A stretch of 64,000 nucleotides of DNA from Lentzea jiangxiensis (GCF_900104175.1 NZ_FNIX01000004.1:434001-498000); one strand, 5' to 3'; counted from the first letter of the stretch, positions 17,256 to 27,504 are shown. Made by a program: numbers and translations. Notes: generated from the sequence alone by a model not told the origin.

Positions 17256-18406
17256 CGCCGGCGGGAGAACGCCCAGCCGAGGCCCGCCACCACCAGCCCG
17301 GCCAGCCCGGCGACGACGAAGCCGAGCGGGGGTCCGCCGTGGTCCACGGCGATCCCCGCGAGCGGCTGGCCGGCGGCGACGCCGAACGTGAACGCCGATC
17401 CCTGCAGGCCGAGCGCGAGACCGCGGGCGGAGGCGGGCGCGTGCCGGCTGATCAGCTCGGTCGACGCGGTGATCGTCGGCGCGCACACGAGGTTCATCGG
17501 GATGAGCGCGATCGCGAGCAACGCCACGCTGCCGTCGCCCAGGCCGACCGGGATCTCCAGCAACGCCATGCAGGCCAGCAGCACCACCCCGCCCGGCACC
17601 CGTCTGAGGCTGCCGTAGACGAGGCCGCCGACGGCCGACGCCGCGCACATCACGACGAAGACGAGCGCGAGCCAGCTCTGCCTGCCCGCCTGCTCCAGCG
17701 ACGCGATCGAGGCGATCTCCATGCCGGACAACGTCATGGTGGCGCCGAACGGGATGATCAGCGCCGCGATCACCGGCCCGCGCAGCCACTCCCGCACGCG
17801 CGGCTGCGGACCGGAGACGTCCTCGTCCTCGTGCACCAGCACGGGGTTCACGACGAACAGCACGATGCTCGCCGCCAGGATCGCCACGCCGATCGAGACC
17901 AGGGCCGTGCCGGTCGAGAACTCCGTCGCGAGCAGCACGCCCGCCGCAGGGCCCACCATGAACGACAGCTCGACCGAGATCGAGTCCAGCGAGAACGCCG
18001 GTCGCCGGTGCGGCTCGGGGATGAGCGCCGTCAGCGCCTGGCGGCCGATCGACATCATCGGCACCGCCACCAGCCCGTTGGCGAACGCCAGCACGAGCAG
18101 CACGTAGTAGTCCATCAACGGCGCCGTGACCCAGAACAGGCCTTCGAGCAGGCTGAGCGCCAGCACGAACCTCAAACCCTTGCTGTCGACCAGCTTGCCC
18201 ATGAGCGGCGACCCGAGGCCGAGGCCGATCATGGTCGCGAAGCCGACCGCGCCGGCGGCCGCGTACCCCTTGTCGAGCGTGGTGACGACGTGCAGCGTCA
18301 CCGTGACCCCCGCTGCCGTGGGAGGGATCCGGGCGAAGAGCATCAGCAGCATCAGGGGCCGGACCCCCGGCAGGGACAGGACGGTCCGGAACGGCGCAAG
18401 ATTCAC
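17231..18406 (-). CDS. MFS transporter, second of a tandem pair
   Basis: 391 residues, GTG start, about 12 hydrophobic segments. It begins MNLAPFRTVLSLPGVRPL and matches its upstream neighbour along its whole length (for example VPMMSIGRQALTALIP and FSLDSISVELSFMVGP), so the two are a tandem duplication. The A-like motif between TM2 and TM3 reads GSPLMGKLVDSKGLR. Substrate unknown. The gap to the upstream copy is 10 bp; its 3' end overlaps the esterase gene by 25 bp. Confidence 0.88.
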   Translation of the reverse strand: MNLAPFRTVLSLPGVRPLMLLMLFARIPPTAAGVTVTLHVVTTLDKGYAAAGAVGFATMIGLGLGSPLMGKLVDSKGLRFVLALSLLEGLFWVTAPLMDYYVLLVLAFANGLVAVPMMSIGRQALTALIPEPHRRPAFSLDSISVELSFMVGPAAGVLLATEFSTGTALVSIGVAILAASIVLFVVNPVLVHEDEDVSGPQPRVREWLRGPVIAALIIPFGATMTLSGMEIASIASLEQAGRQSWLALVFVVMCAASAVGGLVYGSLRRVPGGVVLLACMALLEIPVGLGDGSVALLAIALIPMNLVCAPTITASTELISRHAPASARGLALGLQGSAFTFGVAAGQPLAGIAVDHGGPPLGFVVAGLAGLVVAGLGWAFSRRRQAASVTS

Positions 18407-18416
18407 GGAGCCATCG

Positions 18417-19610
18417 TCACCTGACCGGCAACGGATTTACCCGCTGCCGCTGCCGCGCGAGCAGCCAGGCGACAGCCGCCACGAGCAGCCCGATCACGCC
18501 GGCGATCGCGAACCCCGCCGGAGCGCCGCCCCGGTCGATCGCGACGCCCGCGACGGGCGCCCCGATCGCGTTGCCCATGGTGAACGCCGACCCCTGCAAC
18601 CCGATCGCGAGGCCACGGGCCGTGGGCGGCGCGAGCCTGCTGATGTGCTCACCGGACGCCGCGATCAACGGCGCGCACATGAGGTTCATCGGCACGAGGA
18701 GCAGGCACAGCAGCAGCACGTTGCCGTCACCCAGACCGACCGGGATCTCCAGCGCGGCCATGAGCACGAGCAGCACCAGCACGCTGGGCACCCGCTTGAC
18801 CCCGCCGTAGACCAGCCCGCCCACGATCGACGCCGCGCACATCGCGAAGAACACGGCCCCGAGCCAGCTCTGCTTGCCGATGTGCTCCAAGGACGCGATC
18901 GCGGAAACCTCCATGCCCGCGAGGCACACGGTCGCGCCGACGCACACGACGAGCACGCCGAAGATCCGGCCGCGCAGCCACTCGCGGAGCTTCGGCTTGG
19001 GCCCGTCGACGACCTCGTCCCCGTGGAGCATCGGCGGGTTCGCCCAGTACAGCAGCACTCCGGCGACGAGGATCGAGACGCCGATGAAGAGCAGCGCGAC
19101 GTTCGTGGAGAACTTCGTCGCGACGACCACGCCGAGCGCCGGCCCGCCCATGAAGGACAGCTCGACGGAGATCGAGTCGACCGACAACGCCACCCGGCGC
19201 CGGTCCTGCGGCACCAGCGCGGTGATCACCTGGCGGCCGATCGACATCATCGGCACGCCGAGCAGCCCCACCAGGAACGACGTCGCGAGCAACGTCCAGT
19301 AGCCCATCAGCGGCGCGGTCAGCCAGAACGCCGCGGACGCGGTGACGCCGACCGCGAGCATCGGCCGCAGGCCGCGCTCGTCGATCAGCTTGCCCATCAG
19401 CGGGGCACCGAGCCCCATGCCGACCGTGCCCGCCGCCCCGACCAGGCCCGCCGCGCCGTAGCCCCGGTCCAGCGTGACCGCGACGTGCAGCGTCAGGATC
19501 ACGCCGGTCGCCGCCGGAGGCATCCTCGCGAAGAACATGAGCAGCGCGAACGGACGCACTCCCGGCAGCATCAGGACGTGTTTGAAGGGGGCGAGGTCCA
19601 CACCCGTCAT
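18417..19610 (-). CDS. MFS transporter, first of a tandem pair
   Basis: 397 residues with about 12 membrane segments and a cytoplasmic loop in the middle (MLHGDEVVDGPKPKLREW). It shares VDLAPFKHVLMLPGVRP, LMGKLIDERGLR and VPMMSIGRQVITALVP with the downstream copy. The arginine-rich C-terminus (LARQRQRV) differs between copies. Likely an efflux-type permease by family; no regulator or enzyme nearby hints at the substrate. Confidence 0.88.
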   Translation of the reverse strand: MTGVDLAPFKHVLMLPGVRPFALLMFFARMPPAATGVILTLHVAVTLDRGYGAAGLVGAAGTVGMGLGAPLMGKLIDERGLRPMLAVGVTASAAFWLTAPLMGYWTLLATSFLVGLLGVPMMSIGRQVITALVPQDRRRVALSVDSISVELSFMGGPALGVVVATKFSTNVALLFIGVSILVAGVLLYWANPPMLHGDEVVDGPKPKLREWLRGRIFGVLVVCVGATVCLAGMEVSAIASLEHIGKQSWLGAVFFAMCAASIVGGLVYGGVKRVPSVLVLLVLMAALEIPVGLGDGNVLLLCLLLVPMNLMCAPLIAASGEHISRLAPPTARGLAIGLQGSAFTMGNAIGAPVAGVAIDRGGAPAGFAIAGVIGLLVAAVAWLLARQRQRVNPLPVR

Positions 19611-19660
19611 CCTCGCCTGGACGGCAAAAGGTTTTCTTTGCTAACGATGTGATGGTCGCC

Positions 19661-21055
19661 TCAGCCGTAGAGGTCCTCCAGCGCCCGGTAGGCCTTGACG
19701 ACGAACGGCCGTGCGGCGGCATAGCGCTCGACGAGCCCTTCGTCCGGGACGATCGTCTGGATCGGCTCCACGAGGTCGACGGTCAGAGACTCGATCTCCC
19801 CCAACGCCCGCCACGCGAGCAGCGCCGCGCCCACCGCCGAACCGCCCGTGTCCTCGGTGAGGTGCAACGGCATGCCGAGCGTGTTCGCCAGGGTCTGGGC
19901 CCAGATCGGGGCGCGGAACGCACCGCCGGTGATCCGCAACGACTCCACGTGCGGCACGGCCTCCAGCACCAGCGCCAGCTGCTGACACACACCCTCGACC
20001 AACGCCTTGGTGATCTGCTGAGGGGTGTGTTCGCGCCGGAGGCCGAGCAACGCGGCGTGCGCAGTCGGATCCCACCACGGCGCACGCTCACCCAGGAGGT
20101 AGGGAAGTGCGACGAGCCCGTCCGAGTCGGCGTCGGCGGACTGGGCGAGGAGCTCACCGACCGGGACGCCGAACATCTCCGCCGCCCACTGCGCGACCAC
20201 GCCACCGTTGCTGATCGCGCCGCCACGCACCCAGAGGCCCTCGCCGATCGCGTAGCTGAACGTGCGGCCCTCGGCGTCGACGCCCGGCCCCAGCTGGGCC
20301 ACGCGGAGCGCGCCGGACGTTCCGAGCGACACCGCACCGGCTCCGGGGGTCGCCGCTCCGACCCCGAGGTTGCCCAGCGGCCCGTCGCCACCGCCGATGA
20401 CCACCGGGATGCCGGGTCGCAGCCCGGGGATGTCGGCCCTCAGCGGCGTCGAGTGCGTGGGTTCGACCAGCGGCGGGAGCTGGTCCGCCGTGACGCCCGC
20501 GAACTCGAGCGACGGCTCGTGCCACTGCAGCGTGGTGATGTTCATCAGGCCCGTGCCGGAGCCGCACGAGTACTCGTTGAGCAGCTCACCGGTCAGGTGC
20601 AGGTGCACGAAGTCCTTGATCTCGCACCACTTCGCGGCGCGGATGCCGTTCTCGTGGAACCAGGCGAGCTTCATCAGCGGCGTGAACGAGTGGATCGGAG
20701 TGCCGGTCGCCTGGTGCAGCGCGCGGCCCTCCTCGGTGCCGCGCAGGCGTTCGGTCTGCTCGACGGCGCGGTTGTCGGCCCAGCTCAACGCGTCGGTGAC
20801 CGGGCGCAGACCGGCGTCCAGGCCCATGATCGAGTGCATGGCCCCGGTCAGCGAGATCGCCCGGACGTCGTCGGAGGCGAGCTCGCGCAGCGCGTCGACC
20901 GCGGCGGCGAGCACCTGGTGCGGGTCGTGCGTGGCCTCGAGGCCGCTGGTGCGCATCGGGTAGGCGCGTTCGGTCGAGGCGACGACGCGGGCCTGCGCGT
21001 CCACCGCGACGACCTTGGTGGCCGTGGTGCCGAGGTCGACGGCGAGAACGATCAC
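19661..21055 (-). CDS. FGGY-family carbohydrate kinase (gluconokinase-like)
   Basis: 464 residues from GTG 21055, giving the expected family start MIVLAVDLGTTATKVVAVD. The phosphate-binding loop LGTT, the AMHSIMGLD segment and SWADNRAVEQ are closer to gluconokinases than to xylulokinases or glycerol kinases; GGGDGPLGNLG and ITGGAFRAPIWAQ are the second ATP-site motifs. It would phosphorylate a sugar or sugar acid. The start overlaps the methyltransferase stop (GTGA), so translation is coupled. Confidence 0.85.
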   Translation of the reverse strand: MIVLAVDLGTTATKVVAVDAQARVVASTERAYPMRTSGLEATHDPHQVLAAAVDALRELASDDVRAISLTGAMHSIMGLDAGLRPVTDALSWADNRAVEQTERLRGTEEGRALHQATGTPIHSFTPLMKLAWFHENGIRAAKWCEIKDFVHLHLTGELLNEYSCGSGTGLMNITTLQWHEPSLEFAGVTADQLPPLVEPTHSTPLRADIPGLRPGIPVVIGGGDGPLGNLGVGAATPGAGAVSLGTSGALRVAQLGPGVDAEGRTFSYAIGEGLWVRGGAISNGGVVAQWAAEMFGVPVGELLAQSADADSDGLVALPYLLGERAPWWDPTAHAALLGLRREHTPQQITKALVEGVCQQLALVLEAVPHVESLRITGGAFRAPIWAQTLANTLGMPLHLTEDTGGSAVGAALLAWRALGEIESLTVDLVEPIQTIVPDEGLVERYAAARPFVVKAYRALEDLYG

Positions 21056-21792
21056 CGGGCACCTCGCACCGCGGTGAAGACGGCGAAGCTCGGGGACTTC
21101 CGCAGCGGGCCCCAGAACTCCTCGCCGCGCTCGTCGTCCGGCGTCACGACCGGCTGCCGCGTCACGTCCGTGAGCCCCGCACGGGTCAGCGCCGCGTCGA
21201 ACACGCCGCGCTCCCAGTAGAAGGAGTCGAAGTCGAACGGCGGGTCGCCCAGCACGTGCACCTCGACCGGCTGCTTCACGTTCATCGGCCCGGTGCGGGT
21301 GATCTCGTAGCCGTAGCGGCCGTACTGGCCCAGCAGGTCCCAGTCGGCGTCCGGGTTCGGCACGAGCACGACGAGCCGGCCGCCCTGCGCGAGGTTCGCC
21401 TTGAGGTTGGCGAGCATGGCGTCGAGCGCGGCCTCGTCGTCCGCGTAGCCGAGCAGCCACACGGCCGTCACGACGTCGAACTCGCCGAGCACCGGCAGTT
21501 CCGTCGCGTCGTGCTGCTCGTAGGTGATGCCGCGGGGTTCGCGTCCCTCGACGTACCGGGCGTAGCCGATCATCTCGCCGGCCGAGTCGACGCCCACGAC
21601 CCGCGTCGCGCCGAGGTCGTGGAAGAGCCGCGCGTAGAACCCGGTGCCGCAGGCCACGTCCAGCACCGACCTGCCGAGCAGGTCGCCGACCGCCGACAGC
21701 AGCGTCGCGCGCTCGGCCAGTCCGGTCGGGATGTGCTTGGCACGTTCGTAGATCGCGCCCAGGGCGTCGTACTGCTCGTCGCTCTCCGCCAT
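21052..21792 (-). CDS. Class I SAM-dependent methyltransferase
   Basis: 246 residues, ATG 21792. SAM-binding motif I is VLDVACGTGFYARLF (near residue 43), followed by VVGVDSAGEMIGYAR and a GEFDVVTAVWLL strand. The C-terminal part shapes an unknown substrate pocket. It is first of a two-gene operon with the FGGY kinase. No close functional match can be named. Confidence 0.88.
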   Translation of the reverse strand: MAESDEQYDALGAIYERAKHIPTGLAERATLLSAVGDLLGRSVLDVACGTGFYARLFHDLGATRVVGVDSAGEMIGYARYVEGREPRGITYEQHDATELPVLGEFDVVTAVWLLGYADDEAALDAMLANLKANLAQGGRLVVLVPNPDADWDLLGQYGRYGYEITRTGPMNVKQPVEVHVLGDPPFDFDSFYWERGVFDAALTRAGLTDVTRQPVVTPDDERGEEFWGPLRKSPSFAVFTAVRGAR

Positions 21793-21813
21793 GGGGCTCA
21801 GCCTAGGAGAGAA

Positions 21814-21844
21814 GAGGCCCCTGCCGTTCCACGGCAGGGGCCTC
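21814..21844. terminator. Terminator after the lysC-asd operon
   Basis: Perfect 14-bp stem GAGGCCCCTGCCGT / ACGGCAGGGGCCTC with a 3-nt loop, just past the asd stop and before the methyltransferase ATG. Strong hairpin without a T-tract. Confidence 0.85.
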
Positions 21845-21857
21845 GACTTCACGATCT

Positions 21858-22922
21858 TCAGAGCCGCTTCGCGAGCTCCTCCGCGACCTCGTAGGTGTTC
21901 AGCGCGGCACCCTTGCGCAGGTTGTCGCCGCACACGAAGAAGTCCAGCGTGTTCGGGAAGTCCAGCGCCTGGCGCACGCGGCCCACGTACGTCGGGTCGC
22001 CGCCCACCACGTCGGCGGGCGTCGGGAACTTCCCCGCCGCCGGGTCGTCGATGAGGACGATGGTCGGCTGCTCTTCGAAGATCTTGTGCGCCGCCTCGAC
22101 GGTGACCTCGCGCGCGAAGGTCGCGTGGACCGACAGCGAGTGCGTGGTGACGACCGGGACGCGCACGCACGTCGCCGAGACCTTCAGATCCGGGATGCCG
22201 AGGATCTTGCGGGCCTCGTTGCGGACCTTGAGCTCCTCCGACGACCAGCCGGCGTCCTTGAGCGACCCCGCCCACGGCACCACGTTCAGCACCAGCGGGG
22301 CCGGGAACGGCGAGTCGTCGGCTGACAGACCGGCGGCGGCGAGCACCTGCGCCACGTCACCCGCGGCGACGCCCGCCTCCTTGCCCGCGAGGGCGGCGAT
22401 CTCGGCGTACAGGCGGTCGATGCCGGACTGCCCCGCGCCGGACGCCGCCTGGTAGGAGGCGACGACCAGTTCCTTGAGCTCGAACTCGCGGTGCAGGGCA
22501 CCGAGCGACGCCATCATCGACAGCGTCGTGCAGTTCGGGTTCGCGATGATGCCGCGCGGGCGGTTGTCGATCTGGTCCGCGTTGACCTCGGGCACGACCA
22601 GCGGCACGTCGGCGTCCATGCGGAACGCGCCGGAGTTGTCGATCGCGATCGCGCCGCGCTCGGCCGCGATCGGAGCCCACTGGGCGGAGACCTCGTCCGG
22701 CACGTCGAACATCGCGATGTCGACGCCGTCGAACGCCTCGGGCGACAGGGCGACGACCGTCAGGTCCTGGCCCCGCACGTTGATCTTCTTGCCCGCCGAC
22801 CGCGGGGAGGCGATCAGCCGGACCTCGCCCCACGGGAAGTCGGAGCGGGTGTTCATGATGTCGATCATCACGGTGCCGACGGCACCGGTCGCGCCGACCA
22901 GCGCGAGCACGGGGGCGGTCAT
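21858..22922 (-). CDS. asd: Aspartate-semialdehyde dehydrogenase
   Basis: 354 residues. It reduces aspartyl phosphate to aspartate semialdehyde with NADPH, feeding lysine/DAP, threonine and methionine. The nucleotide loop is VGATGAVG at the N-terminus, the catalytic cysteine is Cys131 in [11 protein letters not shown], and [12 protein letters not shown] follows. The start overlaps the lysC stop (ATGA), the classic actinobacterial ask-asd pair. Confidence 0.97.
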   Translation of the reverse strand: MTAPVLALVGATGAVGTVMIDIMNTRSDFPWGEVRLIASPRSAGKKINVRGQDLTVVALSPEAFDGVDIAMFDVPDEVSAQWAPIAAERGAIAIDNSGAFRMDADVPLVVPEVNADQIDNRPRGIIANPNCTTLSMMASLGALHREFELKELVVASYQAASGAGQSGIDRLYAEIAALAGKEAGVAAGDVAQVLAAAGLSADDSPFPAPLVLNVVPWAGSLKDAGWSSEELKVRNEARKILGIPDLKVSATCVRVPVVTTHSLSVHATFAREVTVEAAHKIFEEQPTIVLIDDPAAGKFPTPADVVGGDPTYVGRVRQALDFPNTLDFFVCGDNLRKGAALNTYEVAEELAKRL

Positions 22923-24184
22923 CGTCCGGTCCCCGCGTGGACGACGGCCTCTTCGTCGCTGCCCAGGTCGAACGCGTCGTGCAGGGCACGGACGGCGTCG
23001 TCGAGCTGGGTGTCGCGGCAGATGACCGAGATGCGGATCTCCGAGGTGGAGATGATGTCGATGTTGACGCCGGCCGTGGCCAGCGCTTCGCAGAACGTCG
23101 CCGTGACGCCGGGGTGCGAGCGCATGCCCGCGCCGATCAGCGACACCTTGCCGACGTGCTCGTCGTAGAGGACCTGGTCGAAGCCGATCTCACCGCGGGC
23201 CTTCTCCAGGGCCGCCACGGCGCGCGGGCCGTCGTCCTTGGACAGCGTGAACGTGATGTCCGTGCGGCCGGACGCCGCCTGCGACACGTTCTGCACGACC
23301 ATGTCGATGTCGAGCTCCGCCTGCGCCACGACGCGGAAGATCTTGGCCGCGATGCCGGGGTGGTCGGGAACTGCCGTCACGGTGATTTTGGCCTCGGACC
23401 GGTCGTGCGCGACGCCGGTGATCATCGCCTGTTCCACGGGAAGGTCCTCCACTGAACCGGACACGATGGTTCCGGTCTTGTTGCTGAACGAAGAGCGGAC
23501 GTGCACGGGGACGTTGTAGCGCCGGGCGTACTCCACGCAGCGGAGCATCAGCACCTTGGCGCCGCAGGCGGCCATCTCGAGCATTTCCTCGTACGTGATC
23601 GTGTCGAGCTTCTTCGCGTTCGGCACGATGCGCGGGTCGGCGGTGTAGACGCCGTCCACGTCGGTGTAGATCTCGCACACGTCGGCCTTGGTCGCCGCCG
23701 CGAGCGCCACCGCGGTGGTGTCGCTGCCGCCGCGGCCGAGCGTGGTGATCTCCTTCGAGTCCTGGGAGACGCCCTGGAAGCCCGCGACGATCGCGATGGC
23801 CCCCTCGCCCGTGGCGTCCTGGATCCGGCTCGGCGTCACGTCGATGATCCGCGCTTTGCCGTGCACCGAAGTCGTGATCACGCCGGCCTGCGAGCCCGTG
23901 TAGGAGCGCGCCTCGGCGCCGAGCGAGTTGATCGCCATCGCGAGCAGCGACATGGAGATCCGCTCACCGGAGGTGAGGAGCATGTCGAGCTCACGAGCGG
24001 GCGGCACCGGAGAGACCTGGCGGGCGAGGTCGAGCAGCTCATCGGTCGTGTCACCCATGGCGGACACGACGACCACGACGTCGTTCCCCGCCTTCTTGGT
24101 CGCGACGATGCGCTCGGCCACGCGTTTGATCCGCTCGGCACTCTCCACCGATGAACCGCCGTACTTCTGGACGACGAGCGCCAC
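22919..24184 (-). CDS. lysC: Aspartate kinase
   Basis: 421 residues from GTG 24184, preceded by a strong AAGGAGGTC. It phosphorylates aspartate, the committed step to the aspartate family. KYGGSS opens the kinase domain; two ACT domains occupy the C-terminal 160 residues ([16 protein letters not shown] onward, then [14 protein letters not shown]), where lysine and threonine feedback acts in relatives. Actinobacterial ask genes often make a second, regulatory subunit from an internal start; that could hold here but I did not fix a site. Confidence 0.97.
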   Translation of the reverse strand: MALVVQKYGGSSVESAERIKRVAERIVATKKAGNDVVVVVSAMGDTTDELLDLARQVSPVPPARELDMLLTSGERISMSLLAMAINSLGAEARSYTGSQAGVITTSVHGKARIIDVTPSRIQDATGEGAIAIVAGFQGVSQDSKEITTLGRGGSDTTAVALAAATKADVCEIYTDVDGVYTADPRIVPNAKKLDTITYEEMLEMAACGAKVLMLRCVEYARRYNVPVHVRSSFSNKTGTIVSGSVEDLPVEQAMITGVAHDRSEAKITVTAVPDHPGIAAKIFRVVAQAELDIDMVVQNVSQAASGRTDITFTLSKDDGPRAVAALEKARGEIGFDQVLYDEHVGKVSLIGAGMRSHPGVTATFCEALATAGVNIDIISTSEIRISVICRDTQLDDAVRALHDAFDLGSDEEAVVHAGTGR

Positions 24185-24288
24185 CGACCTGACCTCCTTC
24201 GCGCGACCAAAACCCCACGTCGTAGGCAGCCTACCCGGACCACCTGGTGAGACTCTGGAGCCGTGATGCGCGTGACTACTCTGTCCGC

Positions 24289-25512
24289 GTGTCGTCGAGC
24301 GCCGATGTCGTGGAGGCCCCAGCAGCCGTGCAGGAGAGCAGTGCGCGCTCACGGATGGCCGAGGCGCTCAGACACCCGGCCGCGCTCTGGACCGCTCCCG
24401 CGGTCCTCTACCTGGCCGTGCGCCAGGTGGGCCTGTTCGTCCTGCAGCTCGTCGTCGAGTACCAGAACGGGATCACCGGCAAGGCCGACACCGCGGCCGA
24501 CAACCTGAAGTCGTGGGACGGCGACTGGTTCCTCGGCATCGCCTCGGGCGGCTACAACGGCGTGCCGTCACCGCCGTTCGACGCCTTCGGCCGGCGCACC
24601 GCCGAGACGCCGCTCGCGTTCTTCCCCGGCTACCCCGCGCTGATCAGGTGGGTCGACGGCCTGCCGGGCGCGGACGTGGCCGGCGCGGCGTTCGCGGTGA
24701 GCCTGATCAGCGGGCTCTTCTGCGCCTACGGCCTGTTCGTGCTCGGCCGCGTGGTGCGCGACGGCTCGACGAGGGCCGGTCTGGTCTTCGTGACGCTCTT
24801 CGCCGCGTCCCCGATGGCGGTCGTGCTGTCGATGACCTACTCCGAGGCGACGTTCTGCGCGTTCGCCGCCTGGGCCCTGGTCGGCGTCGTGCGGAAGCGC
24901 TGGGTCCTCGCCGGCGTCTGCTGCGCGGCGGCGGGCCTGGTCCGCCCGACCGCGGCGGCCCTGATCGCCGCCGTCGGCCTGGCCGCCCTGGTCGCGGTGA
25001 TCGCCGACCGCCGGGACTGGCGGGCCTGGGTGGGTGGTGCGATCGCCCCGCTCGGCCTGCTCGGCTACCTGGGCTGGGTCGCCGTCCGGACGGGTGACCT
25101 GATGGGCTGGTTCGGCGTGCAGCAGCGGGGCTGGGGCTCGAAGTTCGACGGCGGCGCCGCCACGTGGGACTTCGCCCTCGGCCACCTCGCGAACCCGCGC
25201 TCGGTCCTCGAGACCGGCACCGTCTGGCTCCTGGCCCTGGCGGTCGTGCTGGTCTTCTACGCCTTCCAGCGCCGCCTCGAATGGCCCCTGGTCGTCTACG
25301 CGATCGGCGTCCTGGTGATGGACCTCGGCTCGAACGGCCTGATGAACTCGAAGGCCCGCCTGCTGCTGCCCGCGTTCACCCTGCTGCTCCCCCTGGCCCT
25401 GGTCCTGGCCCGCCGCCGCACCTCGACGGTGCTGACCGTGCTCGGCATGGCGACGCTGCTCAGCGCTTGGTTCGGCGCCTACTCCCTCGCCGTTTGGCAG
25501 TATGCGATCTGA
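24289..25512 (+). CDS. PIG-V-like membrane mannosyltransferase (GT-C fold)
   Basis: 407 residues from GTG 24289, chosen because TACTCT ends 6 nt before it. The first extracytoplasmic loop has the acidic [16 protein letters not shown] pattern and PLAFFPGYP that mark the PIG-V/GT76-like family; around ten hydrophobic segments follow, and KARLLLPAF precedes the last ones. It probably transfers a sugar from a polyprenyl donor outside the membrane. Acceptor unknown. Divergent from lysC; it overlaps the nitroreductase by 1 bp. Confidence 0.85.
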   Translation: MSSSADVVEAPAAVQESSARSRMAEALRHPAALWTAPAVLYLAVRQVGLFVLQLVVEYQNGITGKADTAADNLKSWDGDWFLGIASGGYNGVPSPPFDAFGRRTAETPLAFFPGYPALIRWVDGLPGADVAGAAFAVSLISGLFCAYGLFVLGRVVRDGSTRAGLVFVTLFAASPMAVVLSMTYSEATFCAFAAWALVGVVRKRWVLAGVCCAAAGLVRPTAAALIAAVGLAALVAVIADRRDWRAWVGGAIAPLGLLGYLGWVAVRTGDLMGWFGVQQRGWGSKFDGGAATWDFALGHLANPRSVLETGTVWLLALAVVLVFYAFQRRLEWPLVVYAIGVLVMDLGSNGLMNSKARLLLPAFTLLLPLALVLARRRTSTVLTVLGMATLLSAWFGAYSLAVWQYAI

Positions 25513-26072
25513 TGAACGAGCTGATCTCGAAGCGCTGGAGCCCCCGAGCCTTCGACGCCGAGGCCGCGGTCTCCGACGACGAACTGCGCACGGTGCTCGA
25601 AGCGGCCCGCTGGGCCCCGTCGCACGGCAACAGCCAGCCGTCCCGCTTCATCGTGGGCCACCGCGGCACGGAGACGTTCGACGCGATCTTCGAGACCCTC
25701 ACCCGCGGCAACAAGACGTGGGCCCACCGCGCCTCGGTGCTGCTCATCGGCTGCGTGATCACCCAGGACGCGCGCGGCGACATCCCGAACGTCGAGTTCG
25801 GCCTGGGTCTCGCCATGGAGAACATGGCCCTGCAGGCCACTGACCTGGGCCTGGTCGCGCACATGATGGGCGGCTTCGACAAGCAGGCCGCCCACATCGC
25901 GTTCGCCATGCCCGGCGACGTCCGCCCGCTTGTGGCCATGGCCCTGGGCCGTCAGGGCGACCTCTCGGTCCTCCCGGACGACCTCCAGGCCCGCGAACAG
26001 CGCGAACGCCAGCGCCACCCGCTGTCCGAGACGGTCTTCACCGGCACCTGGGGCCAGTCACGGTTCGGTTGA
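25512..26072 (+). CDS. Nitroreductase family protein
   Basis: 186 residues, ATG 25512 inside TGATG with the upstream stop. N-terminal ISKRWSPRAFD and EAARWAPSHGNSQPSRFIV bind FMN phosphate and ring in this family; ENMALQATDLGL and the C-terminal ALGRQGDL are also typical. NAD(P)H-dependent reduction of an unknown nitro or quinone substrate. The last 15 bp overlap the convergent Nudix gene. Confidence 0.92.
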   Translation: MNELISKRWSPRAFDAEAAVSDDELRTVLEAARWAPSHGNSQPSRFIVGHRGTETFDAIFETLTRGNKTWAHRASVLLIGCVITQDARGDIPNVEFGLGLAMENMALQATDLGLVAHMMGGFDKQAAHIAFAMPGDVRPLVAMALGRQGDLSVLPDDLQAREQRERQRHPLSETVFTGTWGQSRFG

Positions 26073-26558
26073 GAAGTACTGGGCCGCCACCTCGTTGTGC
26101 AGCGGGAACGCCAGCGGCTCGCACTCGAAGATGACCCGGCGCTCGGAAGCCTCCTCGTTCGGCACGAACGGCGGCATGTCCTCGGCGTTGATGGCGGGCG
26201 CGGTGGCGAACATCAGCACCGTCGCCCCGTCCGGCGTCGACGTGAAGTGCAACGGCCGCAGGTCCTCCGGCGGAATCCGCACGCCGGCCTCTTCCTCGAG
26301 CTCCCGCACGGCGCTCTGCTGCCAGGTCTCCCCGCGATCCATGAACCCGCTGACGAACGCCAGCTGCCCCACCGGCGGAATGGCTCGACGCACGGTGAGC
26401 AAGCCGGTGCGGGGCCCGTCCTTCACAGGCACGAGCAGCACCACGACGGGCGAGGGGTTCGCCCAGACCACGTGCCCGCAGGCAAGGCACTTCCGCGGGT
26501 AGCCGGACGTGTCCGCGTACCCGGTACCGCAGCTGTTGCAGAAGTCGTCTCGCGCCAT
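26058..26558 (-). CDS. Nudix hydrolase with N-terminal zinc ribbon
   Basis: 166 residues. Cys7, Cys10, Cys24 and Cys27 form a zinc ribbon of the NADH-pyrophosphatase type; the Nudix box GFMDRGETWQQSAVRELEEE runs from about residue 71 and ends AGV. It hydrolyses a nucleoside diphosphate linked to another group; without the full NudC C-terminal motif the substrate cannot be named. Confidence 0.92.
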   Translation of the reverse strand: MARDDFCNSCGTGYADTSGYPRKCLACGHVVWANPSPVVVLLVPVKDGPRTGLLTVRRAIPPVGQLAFVSGFMDRGETWQQSAVRELEEEAGVRIPPEDLRPLHFTSTPDGATVLMFATAPAINAEDMPPFVPNEEASERRVIFECEPLAFPLHNEVAAQYFSTEP

Positions 26559-26568
26559 ACCGCCGAAC

Positions 26569-26856
26569 CTAGTTCAGGCGCCTCACGACTTTGAGGACGA
26601 TCGCTCGAACGGCCAGCCAGAAGACCGCGGCGAGCCCGAAGTTGACGATCACCCGCAGCTTCACGTCTTCAGGGCTGAACAGGTCCCTGAACGCCAGCGC
26701 CACGGGCTCGGCCACCGCCTTCACGGAGGTGGTGATGGGGTTTCCGGGGTTGGCCCCGCCGACGGTGAGCACGACGTGGACGACGAGCACGACCGCCAGC
26801 GCGAGGCCGACCCAACTGACGATCCCGGCGGCGATACCGACCACGCGTGTCCGCAT
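26569..26856 (-). CDS. Small membrane protein, second of a tandem pair
   Basis: 95 residues with hydrophobic helices at about 8-32 and 68-88, and a middle stretch KAVAEPVALAFRDLFSP. The C-terminal NFGLAAVFWLAVRAIV is nearly the same as NYGLAAVFWLVVTGLL in the next gene upstream, so these are tandem paralogues 26 bp apart. Family not recognised. Confidence 0.75.
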   Translation of the reverse strand: MRTRVVGIAAGIVSWVGLALAVVLVVHVVLTVGGANPGNPITTSVKAVAEPVALAFRDLFSPEDVKLRVIVNFGLAAVFWLAVRAIVLKVVRRLN

Positions 26857-26882
26857 ACCACCGAAATCTACTACCCAGTAGC

Positions 26883-27179
26883 TCAGTAGCGCGAAACCGC
26901 ACGCGCCAGCAAACCGGTCACGACCAGCCAGAACACGGCGGCCAGACCGTAGTTGAGGAAGACGTCGAGGTTGTAGTTCCCGGTGGCGAAGAGGCCGGGG
27001 AAGAACAACGCGAGAGGCTCGGCGAGGGACTGGACGAACTTGAAGAACGCGTTGGCCTGGTTGGCACCCAACACGATCATCAGGATGTAGAGCACCTCAA
27101 TGAGTGCGAAGAGCGCGCCGATGCCGCTGATCACGCGGGAAGCCGTGCCGCGGCCACTGGTCGTACGTAATCTGGACAT
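26883..27179 (-). CDS. Small membrane protein, first of a tandem pair
   Basis: 98 residues, ATG 27179. Architecture matches its downstream paralogue: helix (about 18-39), conserved QSLAEPLALFFPGLF loop, second helix ending near the C-terminus. The loop between helices probably lies in or near the membrane. No neighbour reveals a role; the pair faces leuA across a 413-bp leader region. Confidence 0.75.
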   Translation of the reverse strand: MSRLRTTSGRGTASRVISGIGALFALIEVLYILMIVLGANQANAFFKFVQSLAEPLALFFPGLFATGNYNLDVFLNYGLAAVFWLVVTGLLARAVSRY

Positions 27180-27437
27180 ACATGAACTTTTCCCGGGTAC
27201 CCGGCTCGCAAAACGTGCAAGTTGACCTGCTTATGAACCCGTTACCAGTGCGAAGGTCAAGCGGGGGCGGAGCCGAGCCAACCTGCTTCTCGGCCGCTCA
27301 GTGCACAGGCGTGCCTCAGGGGAAGCACGCAAGGCGACCAAGCTGACGCAGGTGTCCCCCCACCTTCGGGACCCCTCGCGAAACAACCTGCTCAGCACCC
27401 CCGACACCCACGGATGTCCCACGATCCGGTCGTCGAG

Positions 27438-27467
27438 TTCCACCCAGCCCCGACATGTGGCTACTCT
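27438..27467 (+). promoter_or_regulatory. Promoter of the leuA leader
   Basis: TTCCAC (27438-27443), an 18-bp spacer and TACTCT (27462-27467). Seven bases later is the GTG of the leucine leader peptide, so the transcript probably begins on the leader start codon. Confidence 0.65.
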
Positions 27468-27474
27468 GTCCCCC

Positions 27475-27504
27475 GTGTGGCGTTCCCTCCTGCTTCGCTG
27501 CCGT

